This document shows positions 52,993 to 64,000 of a stretch of 64,000 nucleotides of DNA, piece after piece. The stretch comes from Clitoria ternatea. Taxonomy: Eukaryota; Streptophyta; Magnoliopsida; Fabales; Fabaceae. Both the position numbers and the translations under genes were made by a program. Within the stretch, counting starts at the first letter, position 1. Each line of letters starts with the position of its first letter. The stretch lies in assembly GCA_037962975.1 (NCBI GenBank), contig CM075672.1, forward strand, positions 54,816,501 to 54,880,500, read 5' to 3'. The notes under the pieces were generated by a model, which searched no databases, was not told the origin of the DNA, and was given only the letters and a program-made list of their open reading frames with translations.

Positions 52993-53004
52993 GTGGGGGA
53001 GAAC
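52993..53004 (+). other. Element E polypurine tract
   Basis: GTGGGGGAGAAC directly before the 3' LTR, preceded by TTTCGGGGATGAAATTC. Confidence 0.88.
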
Positions 53005-55619
53005 TGTGACATCCCAGTTTTGAAATTAAATGCTGAATGAAGAATAAACTATTAAGATTTGATTTTAACTAAGAAATAACTGTTAATTGCATTTAACTGA
53101 TTAGGATCAAGCCATTAAAATATTAAAAATGGTGATGGTCAGGGGATGGGGTGGAGTACACGTGACTGCTGGGCACGCACTCTCCCATCCCACTCTTCTT
53201 TTACTGTGCGCATGCACATATATATATATATATATATATATAAAACGTGAGCCTTGGGGAGGAACGCACTTACTCTTTCTTCAGACTCCCTTCTCCGTCA
53301 CTTCATTCTCTACTTCCTCCCTTCGTCTCCATCTTTCTCCTTCTTCTATCTTACTCTTCACTCCTGGAGGTCTTGGTTGCAGTACGGGGGAACGGACCAC
53401 ACTTCATCCCAGAATCAGGTGCAGGATACGACAAAGCTAAGGAAGACCGGACGAACCAGGAGAAGGACATCGGACCCAACAACAAGAACGAAAAAGGTTT
53501 CTGAGGATTCTTCTAAAGATAGGGGGCGCTTGCATGTCAAATGCATGGTCTAAGAACGGTACCGGATGAACGTATTGCTGAGTGCGGGTGTGTGTGTGTG
53601 CATGTATTTATAATCATTAGAACTGATGCTATGCATGTGTGCATGTATTCATAATTACTAAAACTGATGCATGATTTGAGATTCTGATAGTGATCTTCGT
53701 GGCGATGGTGTAGCCTGTTCGTGGATGATAATGATGGATGATATGCATGGATCTATTTTGTTGTCACTATGAAAAGTATGTATGTGCATGTTCTTAATTG
53801 GATTGCTCAATGTTGTTAGTCTGATGACCGATTGTAACATGCGCTGGTGTGACTGACTGAATGATTACGAGTAGTGGGGGATATCCGTTCTTACTTAATG
53901 ACTACAGTAAGGTGTCCATGGCGCGATGATGTGTAATAATGAATGTATTAGTTGCATGAGTAAGAGTGGGGTGACCCATAGAAGGTCAAGAACCCCAAGG
54001 GAAACGACTTCCAGTTACCAACCCTGGCTAGATCCCAATAGAGCTCGTGGTAGCCGTTGGAGCTAGAGAAGAGAGTCTCGAGACGCCGTGGGAAGGCCGG
54101 TGCCACCTGGTAAGAGCTGAGGGACGAGGGGCCAGAAGAAAAGGGGACCATAACTGAGAGTCTTTACCCGAGTCGGATCCGCAGACATGCATATAGAAAT
54201 AAGGCTGATTGTGGTGGTGTATAAATCTATGTATGTATATGTGTGTGATTTGGAATGCATGAATATATATTTGGATGTGGAATAAACTCTGTGTATCATG
54301 TGTGTGTCATGAATGTTGTTTGAACTATGTGAACTTGGTTACTTGAGAAAGGTTGAATGATAGCAGGAGCGTTTACTGACGCTGATACCGAGTCTGTGAG
54401 TATCATTTTACATGTAAAAGCTCACCCCTGTAGTGGCCATTTTCAGTGAATGTCTCTCGTGAGGAGGATCAGAAGCAGAGCTGGAACACTGGGCGGAGCG
54501 CTGATGCATTTGGAAGGTTTAATTAAGGCGTTGTTAGACTAAGCCCCAACTGGTTCATACCGGATGTTAATGTTTTGGGGATGAATAGAACTTTATGGAC
54601 AAGAAGAAGTCCGATTTTGCATTGTAAATATTAATATACACTCTTATGTACATATGGATGTATGGTTTTGTGTGTGTGTTGCTATGTGCTGCCTTGTTTC
54701 ATAATTATGCTTTAATAGATACGCAGGGACAGTCTGATTGAGCAGGTTATAGCCAAGTCTGAGTGAACCGAGAATTGTCTTAGGAAAATTTATGTCGGAT
54801 ACGTTGGGCGGAGTCGTACCCCGCCCGAAGTGTGGGAGCAATTCGCCAAGCGTGAGGATTCGCGCTGGAGCGGTGTAGTTGTTAGAATGAGACCCCGGTG
54901 TTGACCCTCTGATCTGGGCGTGGTGGTTGAGTCCGCCCAGGCGTTGTCATAATTAGTTGAGTTGGGCGGAATAGGTTCAGACTCCTTCCTTCTCCACAAC
55001 CTACTAACGTATATGTACCCTGTAACTTCTCGTTTTTCTGAGTGAAAGGCGAGTGGGAGGATTTACTTAGTGAACCCTTGTCCATACCCGATAGAGGAAA
55101 TTACCTTGTAGTTGTGTTAAAGAGGCGTTATGTAGATTTCGTTTAGGCGGCGTCATACCTCGTCCAAGTAACTAGGACAGCCCGCCCAAGATGAATATAC
55201 CCCGCCTAGCCAAGTAGGATGATTCTAACTCCGCCTTCCACCGAATGCTACGCGTGTGAATGTATTAACATATTTCCCTTATCTCTTTCCTCCCGTTGAG
55301 TGACCAGTGTTACCCGAAGGGAAGCCTCCTTGCAAAATCTCCTCTATCCGCTGCTGCATTACCATACTCCGCCTGGACGGTGTCAGACCCCGTCTGCGCG
55401 AATAAACGGTGTTGTGCAATCCGCCCTAGTGTTGGTGCGTTACGATAAACCCATTGAGCCGGCCCCAGTTTTAGTTTCCCTGTAGGTTGCTATGTGCGTG
55501 TGAATGCTTTTCGTTCTTCCTTTGCCTGCTTCCTCATATATCGAATAATACGGGACTGTTTTGTGAAAAATTTTCTCATATTTTTGGAATTTTTAGTTGC
55601 AATTAATTAGGGTGTTACA
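53005..55619 (+). repeat. Element E 3' LTR (2615 bp)
   Basis: Partner of 45627-48251. It starts TGTGACATCCC (one G/A change from the 5' copy) and ends GGGTGTTACA. The 10 bp length difference equals five TA units at 53219-53242, so there is no other net indel. Confidence 0.95.
53219..53245 (+). promoter_or_regulatory. (TA)12 tract running into the TATA box of element E 3' LTR
   Basis: Twelve TA units followed by AAA, forming TATAAAA at 53239-53245. Five units shorter than the 5' LTR. Confidence 0.6.
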
Positions 55620-57160
55620 GCTTGCACCTCAAAAATTTTGTTAGAATTTTCTTGAAATCCTGCATTCAGCTCCTTATGGTTAACAGGTATATCTAAAGAC
55701 TCTAAATCAGAAATTATGTATTTATCAATTTCAGCACAAATATCACAGCTTCCAGAATCATTGCATGCAAAACATTTGTTTGAATCATCTATGCATTCCA
55801 AATCAACATTAGAAAAATGTTCAAAAACTAGTTTATCAATAATGTCAATTTGGAAAATAGAATGATTTTCAGATGGGTATTTCATGGCATCAAGAATATT
55901 AAATTGAACTCTCGGGTCACCAAATTCCATAGAGAGAGTTCCAGAATGAACATCTATTTTGATTCGAGCTATTTTCAAAAATGGTCTTCCCAGAATGATA
56001 GGAACAGGAATTTGAGGCATACCTTCTTCCATATCAAGTACGAAAAAGTCAGCAGGGAAAACAAGTTGTTCTACCTGAACCAAAACATCTTCTATAACTC
56101 CAGCAGGGTAAGCAGTGCTCCTGTTGGCTAGCTGAATTACTACACCAGTAGGTTGTAAATTTCCAAGAGACAAAGATTTGAAAACAGACATAGGCATAAC
56201 ATTTATTGAAGCTCCTAAATCTAACATGCAATTTTCAAATTTGTTATTGCCTATGATACAGGGTATAGAAAACGTACCTGGATCCTTGCATTTCTCAGGA
56301 ATATTTGGAACTTCCTTACCAAGCAGTGCAGATACATTTCTTCCCATGCTTATCCTTTCATTGCCTTTGAGTCTCTTCTTATGAGTACACAACTCTTTCA
56401 GAAATTTGGCATACTTGGGTATTTGCTTGATTGCATCAAGAAGAGGTATATTCACTTCCACTTTCCTAAAAGTATCCAAAATTTCTTTGTCCACTTCTTC
56501 CATCTTCTTACTTGGAATTGCTTTTGGTGGGAAAGGAAGAGGGATATGAGGTGGAATTTGGGGTGGTTGTATCTCAGATTTGCTTGAAAAGGGTACATTA
56601 TTCTCAACTATTTCAGGTTCAGTTGTTTGTTTTTTAGATTCCTTGGGTATGGGTACTTCAAGGTTCTTACCTGATCTTAACTGAATTACGCTCACATTTC
56701 TTGGATTTGCAGCTAGTTGAGATGGTAATTTATCAGAGTTTTGAGATTGTAACTGGCTTAATGATGAAGCCAATTGCCCAATTTGGTTGCTTAAACTTTG
56801 GATGGTGGCATCATTCCTCTGTTGATACTCCAAGTTCTGTGCAGCCATTTGTTTCACCAGATCCTCCAAAGAAGGGCCACTTGTGGATGGTTGAGGTGTA
56901 GGTCTTTGGAAGGTTGGTGCATTGCTTTGAAATGGAGGTTGGGGATGGGAATTTTGTTGTTGGTTACCCCATCTCAAGTTTGGATGGTTTCTCCAACCTG
57001 GATTGTATCTGTTGGTGGAAAGGTCATGGTTTTGTTGTTGTTGTGGTTGAAGGTCTATCATGGTAGATGTTAGCTGTATAGGCTTGAGGACTATTATTAT
57101 CCTTTTCTTGTAGAGAAGGACAACAATCAGTGGGGTGCTCTTGTGAAGAGCAGATGCCAC
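55620..57160 (-). CDS. Element F Gag C-terminus and protease, ending at the E insertion
   Basis: - strand frame, shifted by one base from the gag frame at 57024-58109. It carries NRYNPGWRNHPNLRWG, a Pro/Gln-rich part, a coiled-coil-like segment (LSNQIGQLASSLSQLQ), VIQLRSGK, the linker LPFPPKAIPSKKMEEVDKEI and the protease motif MLDLGASINVMP near 56210-56245. PIILGRPFLKIARIKIDVH and the acidic linker with C..C residues follow. It runs into element E after IFEVQA; the continuation is the RT part at 45626. Element B has the same layout at 19800-21300. Confidence 0.85.
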
Positions 57161-58109
57161 ATACTTTAGCAGTCATGGATTTTTGATTCACTGCCAATTG
57201 TGTGACCAGAGTGGTGAGTGCGTCAAGTTTACTCTCTAGTTTAATGCCAGATGCACTAGAATTTGAATCATATGAACTTTTGAAAGCATCGTTTCTTATA
57301 CCGAATTGTTGAGAATTAGATGCCATCTTTTCAATCAAGTTCCTTGCTTCAGCAGCAGTCATATCTCCTAAAGCTCCTCCACTTGCCGCGTCTATCATAT
57401 TGCGATCAACGTGGTGCAGACCTTCATAAAAGTACTGAAGAAGAAGTTGTTTAGAAATTTGGTGGTGAGGGCAACTTGCACAAAGTTTCTTGAATCTCTC
57501 CCAATACTCATAAAGACTTTCTCCAGAGAATTGCCTAATGCCAGATATGTCTTTACGGATTGCAGTTGTTCTAGAGGCAGGAAAGAACTTTTCCAAGAAC
57601 ATTTTCTTTAAGTCATTCCAACTTGTAATTGATCTTGGAGCAAGGTAGTAGAGCCAATCCTTAGCAACACCCTCTAAAGAATGAGGAAACGCTTTAAGAT
57701 AGACATGGTCTTCTTGAACGTTTTGGGGTTTCATTATGGAACACACAATGTGGAATTCTTTGAGGTGTTTGTGCGGATCTTCACCCGCAAGACCATGAAA
57801 CTTAGGCAACAAGTGTATAAGTCCGGTCTTAAGAATAAAAGGGACATCCTCATCAGGATATTGAATACACAAACTTTCGTATGTGAATTCAGGTGCAGCT
57901 AGTTCTCTAAGAGTTCTTTCACGAGGTTCAGCCATATCAGAAAAACTAGCAGTAGTACTTTCAGTAGATTCAGAGAAGATACTATCACTATCAATATCAA
58001 TAAAATTATTATTAAATCTAGCTTCTCTAATTAACCTATGAAAAGTTCTATCAATTTCAGGATCAAATGAATATAAATGCCCAAAAGTCCTTCTAGTCAT
58101 ACATAGCAT
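57024..58109 (-). CDS. gag: Element F Gag, frameshifted at its C-terminus
   Basis: Starts MLCMTRRTFGHLYSFDPEIDRTF; a second in-frame ATG at 58100 matches the start of element B Gag. The body matches B: LIHLLPKFHGLAGEDPHKHLKEF, AKDWLYYLAPRSITSWNDLKKMF, FFPASRTTAIRKDISGIRQ, YEYWERFKKLCASCPHHQ and ASGGALGDMTAAEA. A zinc-knuckle-like CGICSSQEHPTDCC lies near 57130-57170. A one-base change in a (CAA/ACA)-rich run near 57050 throws the last few residues out of frame. Upstream, 58110-58267 is non-coding leader. Confidence 0.88.
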   Translation of the reverse strand: MLCMTRRTFGHLYSFDPEIDRTFHRLIREARFNNNFIDIDSDSIFSESTESTTASFSDMAEPRERTLRELAAPEFTYESLCIQYPDEDVPFILKTGLIHLLPKFHGLAGEDPHKHLKEFHIVCSIMKPQNVQEDHVYLKAFPHSLEGVAKDWLYYLAPRSITSWNDLKKMFLEKFFPASRTTAIRKDISGIRQFSGESLYEYWERFKKLCASCPHHQISKQLLLQYFYEGLHHVDRNMIDAASGGALGDMTAAEARNLIEKMASNSQQFGIRNDAFKSSYDSNSSASGIKLESKLDALTTLVTQLAVNQKSMTAKVCGICSSQEHPTDCCPSLQEKDNNSPQAYTANIYHDRPSTTTTTKP

Positions 58110-58267
58110 ACAACAAGATATTTCATGATAATGAGCAATATATCATAAGAATCCTAAATCATGCAAAAGAAATAAAACAAACAAACAAACAAATAAAATA
58201 TATTTTTTATTATTTTTTTAAAACAAAAAAAAATTAATTTAAAACAACAATTTTCCTAAAGATCGTT

Positions 58268-58286
58268 GGCCCCGGCTGCGGCGCCA
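58268..58286 (-). other. Element F primer binding site
   Basis: On the - strand TGGCGCCGCAGCCGGGGCC, a variant of the Athila tRNA-Asp primer site, five bases after the 5' LTR end. Confidence 0.85.
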
Positions 58287-58291
58287 AAATT

Positions 58292-60617
58292 TGACGTAGG
58301 CTGTCGTGGCCCCGTCAAATTTTGTACATTAAAATTAATTAATGTAGTACTAGGGTGTCAACCTAGGTCGTTCTCTCAAGGATCAACAAAACAAATTTAG
58401 GAAAATCAAGTCTTAACCTAATTTTAACAATTAAAAATTCAACAACTAAAATTTAAAATTTTTTACAGACAGAAGTTCAACAAGCATACACTGGGGGGGT
58501 TTGTTTGATTGTCACAGAAATTTAATACAAAATACAAGAATATAGAATAAATGTGAAACAAATAACTAACAAGTGATTGAGTTTCTTGGAGTAATGCAAT
58601 TTATTTTATCCTTGGCTTTGAAAAGATTTCTATACACTTTACTCACTGTCAATCCCTTAGTTCAATTTGAATTAATCAACTAAGCGTCTTTTAATTCATA
58701 ATTCCTTTACTTTCATTTGAATAAAAATGAAGATTTTAATCAAGCATCCTAATTAAGCAAAAGGAGTCAAGATTTTAAATTCTAGGAATTATTGAACATA
58801 TATAGAACATCGCCTACATACATAATCTAACTTCAACGTTATGGAATTAAGCAAACCACAACTATCAAGATTGATTTTGAAACATTCATTAAGCATGTAT
58901 ATTTCTTAATTTATCTTAATATAATTTTTATTTAATTCTAATTGTATAATTAAATTGATTAAGCATACAACTTAATTAAACAATATAGATATTAAATAAT
59001 TGAGCTAGAATTATGAAGAGATTAACAACAAGGAAATGTATTAAAATCAAAACCTTAAAAATAACATTACATTAACCTCCAAGAAAATCAATCTAAGGGT
59101 TTTAGCCCTCCATAATTAAAACAAAAATAAAAACCGAACCCGAAATGACGCTCCTCCGAAATTCTTTCTCTGCTTCCTTCTGACTCCCCTGCTCACTGTC
59201 TACTCTTACTCTTCTGATTCTGCTCACTGCCTCTTTTTATATGCTTCAGCTGGTTTTCCTGTTTTATTTCCTCTAAAAACAGCCAGCTTACACTTCCACT
59301 CTGTCTCCTCTTTTCTTCATTTTTTCGTTGGAAAAATGCTTCATTTTGAACACATTCTTCTCTATTTTCTGCTGCTTTTGACGTTGGATTTTTTGTTGTT
59401 TTCTTAATGTTGTTGTTTGCTGTCAGAATAATATTGTTGTTCAGCCTGCCTTTGTTCACTTTTCCAGCAGCCCTTTCACGTTAATTCCTTGCTGTTTGGT
59501 GTCAATTTTCTGCTGCCAATAGCAAGCTTGTTCACGTGACACCATTGCAAGAAGGGGTCCCTTTTTCTTTATTGTTTTCTTTTGAATTTATTTTATGCCA
59601 TATAATGGAAATAATTTTGTAAACATTCTGCACTTTTAAGAAGCATTCACGTTGCAAAACAATTGGCAAAGACAAGTGTTTTCATTAAATAATTTAGTGC
59701 ATGGACCCTTGCTGTTTTACCAACGTGAAAGCTTGTACAATTGCCTTTGATTTGCATAAAATAATGGAGCTTGGACCCTTCTTGGTGCTGTTCGTGAGTG
59801 TGGTCTTGTTACCATATTATTTGCATTAAAAAAAAATTGGCCCTTTGGACTTGTTGACCATGACATGGAATGGAAGAAAGTGATGGCTTTTGGCTTGCAA
59901 AATATTTGGCAATGGGTCCCCTTTCTTTTTGGTAAAACCGTGAGAAGCTTGGCTTGGCTTCCTTTGTTTACATTAAAATAATAAAGGGATGACAATTGCT
60001 AAATAATTGGCACATGGTTCACTAGCTTCCAACGTGAATTGCATCCTTGAAACCATTTAAGTCCAATTTTGACTAAGTCAAAATTGGATTACCTTGTAGA
60101 AGCCTTCTCACGTTGAAAAGATGAAAGAAGAAGCATGATTTTATTCAAGTTCCAAGCTACACAAAAATAACCATTCAGCCATGTAATTCACGTTAAAGGC
60201 ATAGTGAAAATAGGAGTTTATTTCCAAAATAATCAAGAAGCTTCCAATAATTGATAGCCTATAAAATAAAATAAAATTAAACTTAGTTAATTCAATTAAT
60301 TTTATTTTAGGACTAAACATTCATGAAAGCTTAATTATTTTAAACATACTAATTGATACAAAATAAAAAGAAACAGTAGAATTTAAAAACAACAATCACT
60401 AGTAAACAGTATCAGTAAAAGAATACATAAATCACAAAATATAACACTCAATAGTAACAGTAAAAACAAGAAAACAGTGATCACTAGCAAGTAGTGAGAT
60501 AAAACATTAAAAATGGAGAATACTGACAAATTACGCTAAAACACATTTATTAAGATTTAACAATGAATAAAACAGACAAACACAGTGAGTAATTAAAGGT
60601 AAAAAGATATGTCATCA
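58292..60617 (-). repeat. Element F 5' LTR (2326 bp)
   Basis: Partner of 38929-41253, one base longer overall. On the - strand it starts TGATGACATATC at 60617 and ends CCTACGTCA at 58292. It is followed on the + strand by the target duplication AACGC. Confidence 0.94.
59233..59241 (-). promoter_or_regulatory. TATA box of element F 5' LTR
   Basis: TATAAAAAG on the - strand, matching 39871-39879 in the other LTR. It would drive the F genomic RNA. Confidence 0.55.
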
Positions 60618-62142
60618 AACGCAATGATATTAATCTTTCACTATCATTCAAGGTATGCTATACATCACACCCATTCTCAATCAAACATCAACAACATTCA
60701 TTTCACATTTATGGTGGATATAGTAAAACATCATATTATTGATCATTCCACTCCACCATATAGCACACCATGAATATTTTAAATGCATCAAAGCATGTTG
60801 CCAAAACACATCACCAATACCATACACAACATTACAATTCCTCATAACATTTCAAGTAAGGCAAACATGCATATTGTCACATATAACAATCAACACTATT
60901 CTACTCATGCATTTTGAATATAAAGACTCATCTCCTACCTCAAGAGAAGAATTCCGAACGATATAACGTTCCCGCCTCGTTGTTCGGAATGGATCCTACA
61001 TTAACATATATATAGAATCCCAATCAATGAACTATTCAAGATACCAATTCAATTCTATTTAATCATAATCATATCTATGATTTCATAACATGTGCAAGAC
61101 ATGTTATAGACATCATTTTCATTATTTGTTAGGCTTCAGGAATTCCTTCCCACCAAGCCATGTTCATTAAATTCAAGGGCTACCAACAACAATAGCCCAA
61201 CATTCATGAAATGCCTCACATACCAACACTCATACTCATCAATGTCATGCATTCCTTCTTAAATCATACTCTTGATTCAACATTAATCACTTTCCCCAAT
61301 TTCTCAAAGTTAGGGTTTCACCAAACCTAACAAATATTCATAAATACTCATTAATCTTCATCACCTTCCAACCATAAATGCATCTACCACATTAATCCCA
61401 TTTAACCCTTGCATTTATGATAACCCACTCTAGGGTTTTCTCATTTATGACTCCTAATAAATACCCATCCACATATATTACTCCCCCAAACCTTAAAAAC
61501 TCATAACCATATCATCAACCCATCCAAAAATTGGTAAGAGAGGCTTACCTCACCCAAAAATGAAATGGGTTCCAAGAGAGAGGGAGGTCCACACGAAATT
61601 AAGAAGAAGAAGGGAGGAGGAACTTCAAGCTCCAAGTCTTCTTCAAATGAAAATGGAGGGCATGAAGATGACACCACCTTTTGCTTAGGGTTAGAGAGGA
61701 AAAGAGATGAAGAGAAATGAGGAAGAAGAAGAAGAAGTGTTTTGCCAAAATGGAAGAAGAGAGCCACGAGAAAGGGAGAAGGGAAAGAGAGTTTAGTGTC
61801 TTTATTTTTGTCCCTTCATTAAACTTCTCCGTTTTAAACCAAACAGGATCTTTGTTCGGGATCAATACTTTATCTGAAAATTATTCCAAGTACATATTCG
61901 GACTCCCAATATTATTCTTAATAGACCTGACCAATATCATCTCAATTAGAGATATTTGGTCCAACACCCATATTTCAATCGGGTCAATTTTCGGCTTATT
62001 CGGTCTCTATGAATTACCAACTGTCCCCAAAAATCTTAATTTATTTAATTCTAATATTTTGGGACATTAATTATTCGACATACAATTATTCAATATTAAT
62101 TTCCTTAATTAATCCTTTATTTTAAAATTTTGGGATGTTACA
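60618..62142 (-). mobile_element. Element G 3' LTR, right piece
   Basis: Starts with the AACGC target duplication of element F and ends, read on + strand, GGGATGTTACA at 62142 (TGTAACATCCC on the - strand). Together with 38472-38928 this gives an LTR of about 2 kb. The T/C-rich frames at 61501-61865 are leader-like and not taken as genes. Confidence 0.75.
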
Positions 62143-62162
62143 ATCCACCCCACCAAAAAGAA
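62143..62162 (-). other. Element G polypurine tract
   Basis: TTTTTGGTGGGGTGGATT on the - strand, right before the LTR and after TTTTGAGGACGAAATTTTC, the Tekay-type ending. Confidence 0.75.
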
Positions 62163-62190
62163 AATTTCGTCCTCAAAATTTAACATACCA

Positions 62191-64000
62191 GATTCAAACA
62201 CGTCGGGGTATCGCTCTCTGATATCGTCCTCGCGTTCCCATGTGAATTTCTCCATATTTCCATGTTTTCAAGCAACCTTCACTAAAGGTACCAACTTGTT
62301 CCGCAGTCTCTTCACGGAATGCTCAACAATGCGAACAGAAGTAGGAAGGATTGATAAATCATCTCGTACACCAAGATCATCCATAGGGATTACGTGTAGA
62401 GGATCATAGACATATTTCCTCAACTGGGATACATGGAATACATTATGTAGATTAGCGAGATACGGAGGGAGTGCTATCTGATAAGCAACGTCGCCAATCC
62501 GCTCTAATACCTCATAAGGTCCAATAAATCTAGGGCTCAACTTTCCACTCTTCAGCGCCCTTCCAATCCCTTTATCATGTGAGACTCTCAAGAATACATG
62601 ATCACCAACTTGAAATTCAAGTGATTTATGTCTCTTGTCATAGTAACTCTTCTGTCAGTCCTGAGCAATCTTCATATTCTCTTGTATCTTCTTAATCTGC
62701 TCAGTAGTCTCCTGAACAATCTCCAGCCCTAAAGCCAAGTTCTCACCAACCTCAAGCCAATACAAAGGGGCCCTATACTTCCTTCTATACAACGCCTTAT
62801 ATGGTGCCATGCCAATACTAGAATGGAAGCTATTGTTGTAGGTAAACTTAATTAAAGGCAAGTATTTCATCCATGTACCACCATGTTCTAAAACACATGC
62901 ACGTAACAAGTCCTCAAGACTCTAAATAGTCCTCTCGGATTGTCCTTCCGTCTGAGGGTGATAAGCTGAGCTCAACTTCAATTTAGAGCCTATGGCCTCA
63001 TGTAGGCTTCCCCAAAATTGAGAAGTAAAGCGTGGGTCTCTATCAGAAACAATACTAGAGGGCACCCTATGCAACCTCACTATCTCCTTAATGTACAAAT
63101 GTGCCAGATTCTCTAAGGAACTCTTCATGCTAATCGGTAGAAAATACGCACTCTTCGTCAAACAATCTATAATCACCCAAATTCCGTCATAATTGGACTT
63201 CTTCCTAGGTAGACCAGACACGAAGTCTATAGCAATAGCATCCCATTTCCAAACGGGGATATCAAGTGGTCTCAAAGTACTAGAAGGCCTTTGATGCTCT
63301 ACCTTCCCCTTCTGACAAACAAGGCAACATGCTACAAAGTCCGCCACATCACGCTTCATACCAGGCCACCAAAAATTCTTCTTTAAGTCTTGGTACATCT
63401 TGGTGGAACCAGGATGAATGCTCAATACGCTCTTGTGAGCTTCCTCAAGTACACTTTTCCTCACGTCACCACTTGAGGGAACATAAATTCGGCCCTTCAC
63501 ACGCCAAATGCCATTCGGACCTTCCACTGAAAATAAATTCTTCCCTTTCTCTTGGGTTTTCTTCATCTTAATCAGATACTCATCATTGGGTTATTGGACT
63601 TTCACATATTCAAGAGACATTTTCTTTGGAGTATATGTCTCCATGCCCACATTTAAATTTCTAAATTGTTCAATTAGCTCCATCTCTTTTGCCATCATCA
63701 TAGAAATGTGCAATGACTTCCGGCTCAAAGCATCAGCAACCATATTTGCCTTTCCGAGATGATACCTCAACTCAAACTTATAGTCTTTTAGGAATTCCAT
63801 CCATCGCCATTGACACATATTAAGTTCTTTTTGGTCAAACAAATACTTAAGGCTCTTATGGTCACTAAAGACCACAAACTTAGAACCATATAAGTAATAT
63901 CGCCACAACTTTAAAGCAAACACCACCACCGCCAATTCAAGATCATGTGTCAGATAATTAACCTCATGCGGCCACAATTGTCGTGACGTATAGGCTATCA
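62191..64000 (-). pseudogene. Element G Pol relic: RNase H end, integrase, chromodomain-like tail
   Basis: - strand, running off the right edge. The RNase H end (63977-63591) has FSDHKSLKYLFDQKELN and MVADALSRK, then a TAA near 63588. The integrase frame (63566-62922) has HPGSTKMYQDLKKNFWWPG, CLVCQ, IDFVSGLP, SDRDPRF and YHPQTEGQSERTI, stopped by a TAG where E has glutamine. It continues in 62909-62655 (LRACVLEHGGTW, SSIGMAPYKALY) to a TGA near 62653. The tail (62591-62268) has LSPRFIGPYEVLERIGDVAY and HNVFHVSQLRKYV, then TGA for a conserved tryptophan, and TWEREDDIRERYP beyond. All lesions are single-base stops, mostly C-to-T or G-to-A. It is closely related to element E Pol. Confidence 0.9.

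Larger units (their letters stand above)
45627..55619 (+). mobile_element. Element E: Tekay-type chromovirus, complete and young
   Basis: LTRs 45627-48251 and 53005-55619, primer site TGGTATCAGAGC, one gag-pol reading frame, polypurine tract GTGGGGGAGAAC, and a perfect target duplication GCTTG (45622-45626, 55620-55624). By eye the LTRs differ at about 30 positions in 2.6 kb, mostly C/T or G/A, plus a (TA)n length change. It is inserted in element F. Gag-pol has two stop codons, so this copy would need a helper. Confidence 0.95.
38929..60617 (-). mobile_element. Element F: Athila-type retrotransposon, complete but interrupted by E
   Basis: LTRs at 58292-60617 (5') and 38929-41253 (3'), ending TGATGACATA and GTCA when read on the - strand. 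A perfect target duplication AACGC is at 38924-38928 and 60618-60622. Without E the element is about 11.7 kb. It has a tRNA-Asp-type primer site, gag, protease, RT, RNase H and integrase, with several frameshifts and stops. Element E (TSD GCTTG) sits between protease and RT. F is older than E and younger than G. Confidence 0.93.

Noticed and set aside
61501..62070. Overlapping frames on both strands in the G LTR
   Set aside because: T/C- or A/G-rich leader composition, no family match, LTR position.

Overview
The window is plant nuclear DNA made almost entirely of transposable elements. The reverse transcriptases are of the Athila and Tekay (chromovirus) types, the primer sites match plant tRNA-Asp and tRNA-iMet, and a CACTA transposase relic is present. 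I see no ordinary single-copy host gene, rRNA, tRNA or CRISPR array. A flowering plant is certain. A eudicot, possibly a legume (GAGCGAG-type words in one LTR), is only a guess. Dense nested retroelements suggest pericentromeric or other gene-poor heterochromatin.

Layout, left to right. (A) 1-6409: 3' half of an Athila-type element on the + strand, with an open pol reading frame and a 3.1 kb 3' LTR. (D1) 6410-6570 and 16973-17187: end of an old LTR, split by (C) 6571-16972, a non-coding large retrotransposon derivative with 3.1 kb LTRs and TSD TAAAC. (B) 17297-29695: an Athila-type element with a damaged gag-pol and a 5'-truncated left LTR. Between integrase and 3' LTR it carries two extra reading frames: a small basic cysteine-rich protein resembling carlavirus nucleic-acid-binding proteins, and an intronless LOG-type (cytokinin riboside monophosphate phosphoribohydrolase) gene. 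Remnants of a second, decayed copy of both follow. (D2) 29696-31797: LTR fragment with tandem repeats. (J) 31791-34021: LTR in reverse orientation. 34022-36451: CACTA transposon relic (TNP2/DUF4218/DUF4216). 36452-38001: direct duplication around a second set of CACTA-like subterminal repeats. 38002-38426: hAT-like MITE.

The right 25 kb is a three-level nest. (G) is a Tekay-like element on the - strand (LTR pieces 38472-38928 and 60618-62142, pol relic 62191-64000). Its 3' LTR was hit by (F), a - strand Athila-type element (38929-60617, TSD AACGC). F was then split between protease and RT by (E), a young + strand Tekay chromovirus (45627-55619, TSD GCTTG). E has a nearly complete gag-pol, spoiled by two in-frame stops and a changed protease motif.

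How the parts work together: A, B and F share an Athila gag-pro-RT-RNaseH-INT plan and a GTCA-ending LTR (a tRNA-Asp-type primer site is visible in B and F). E and C share LTR blocks, the tRNA-iMet primer site and the polypurine tract, so C looks like a non-autonomous relative copied by E-type proteins. The most unusual part is the NABP-like plus LOG-like cassette of element B. It sits where Athila elements often carry an env-like gene, and in this window neither A nor F has anything there.
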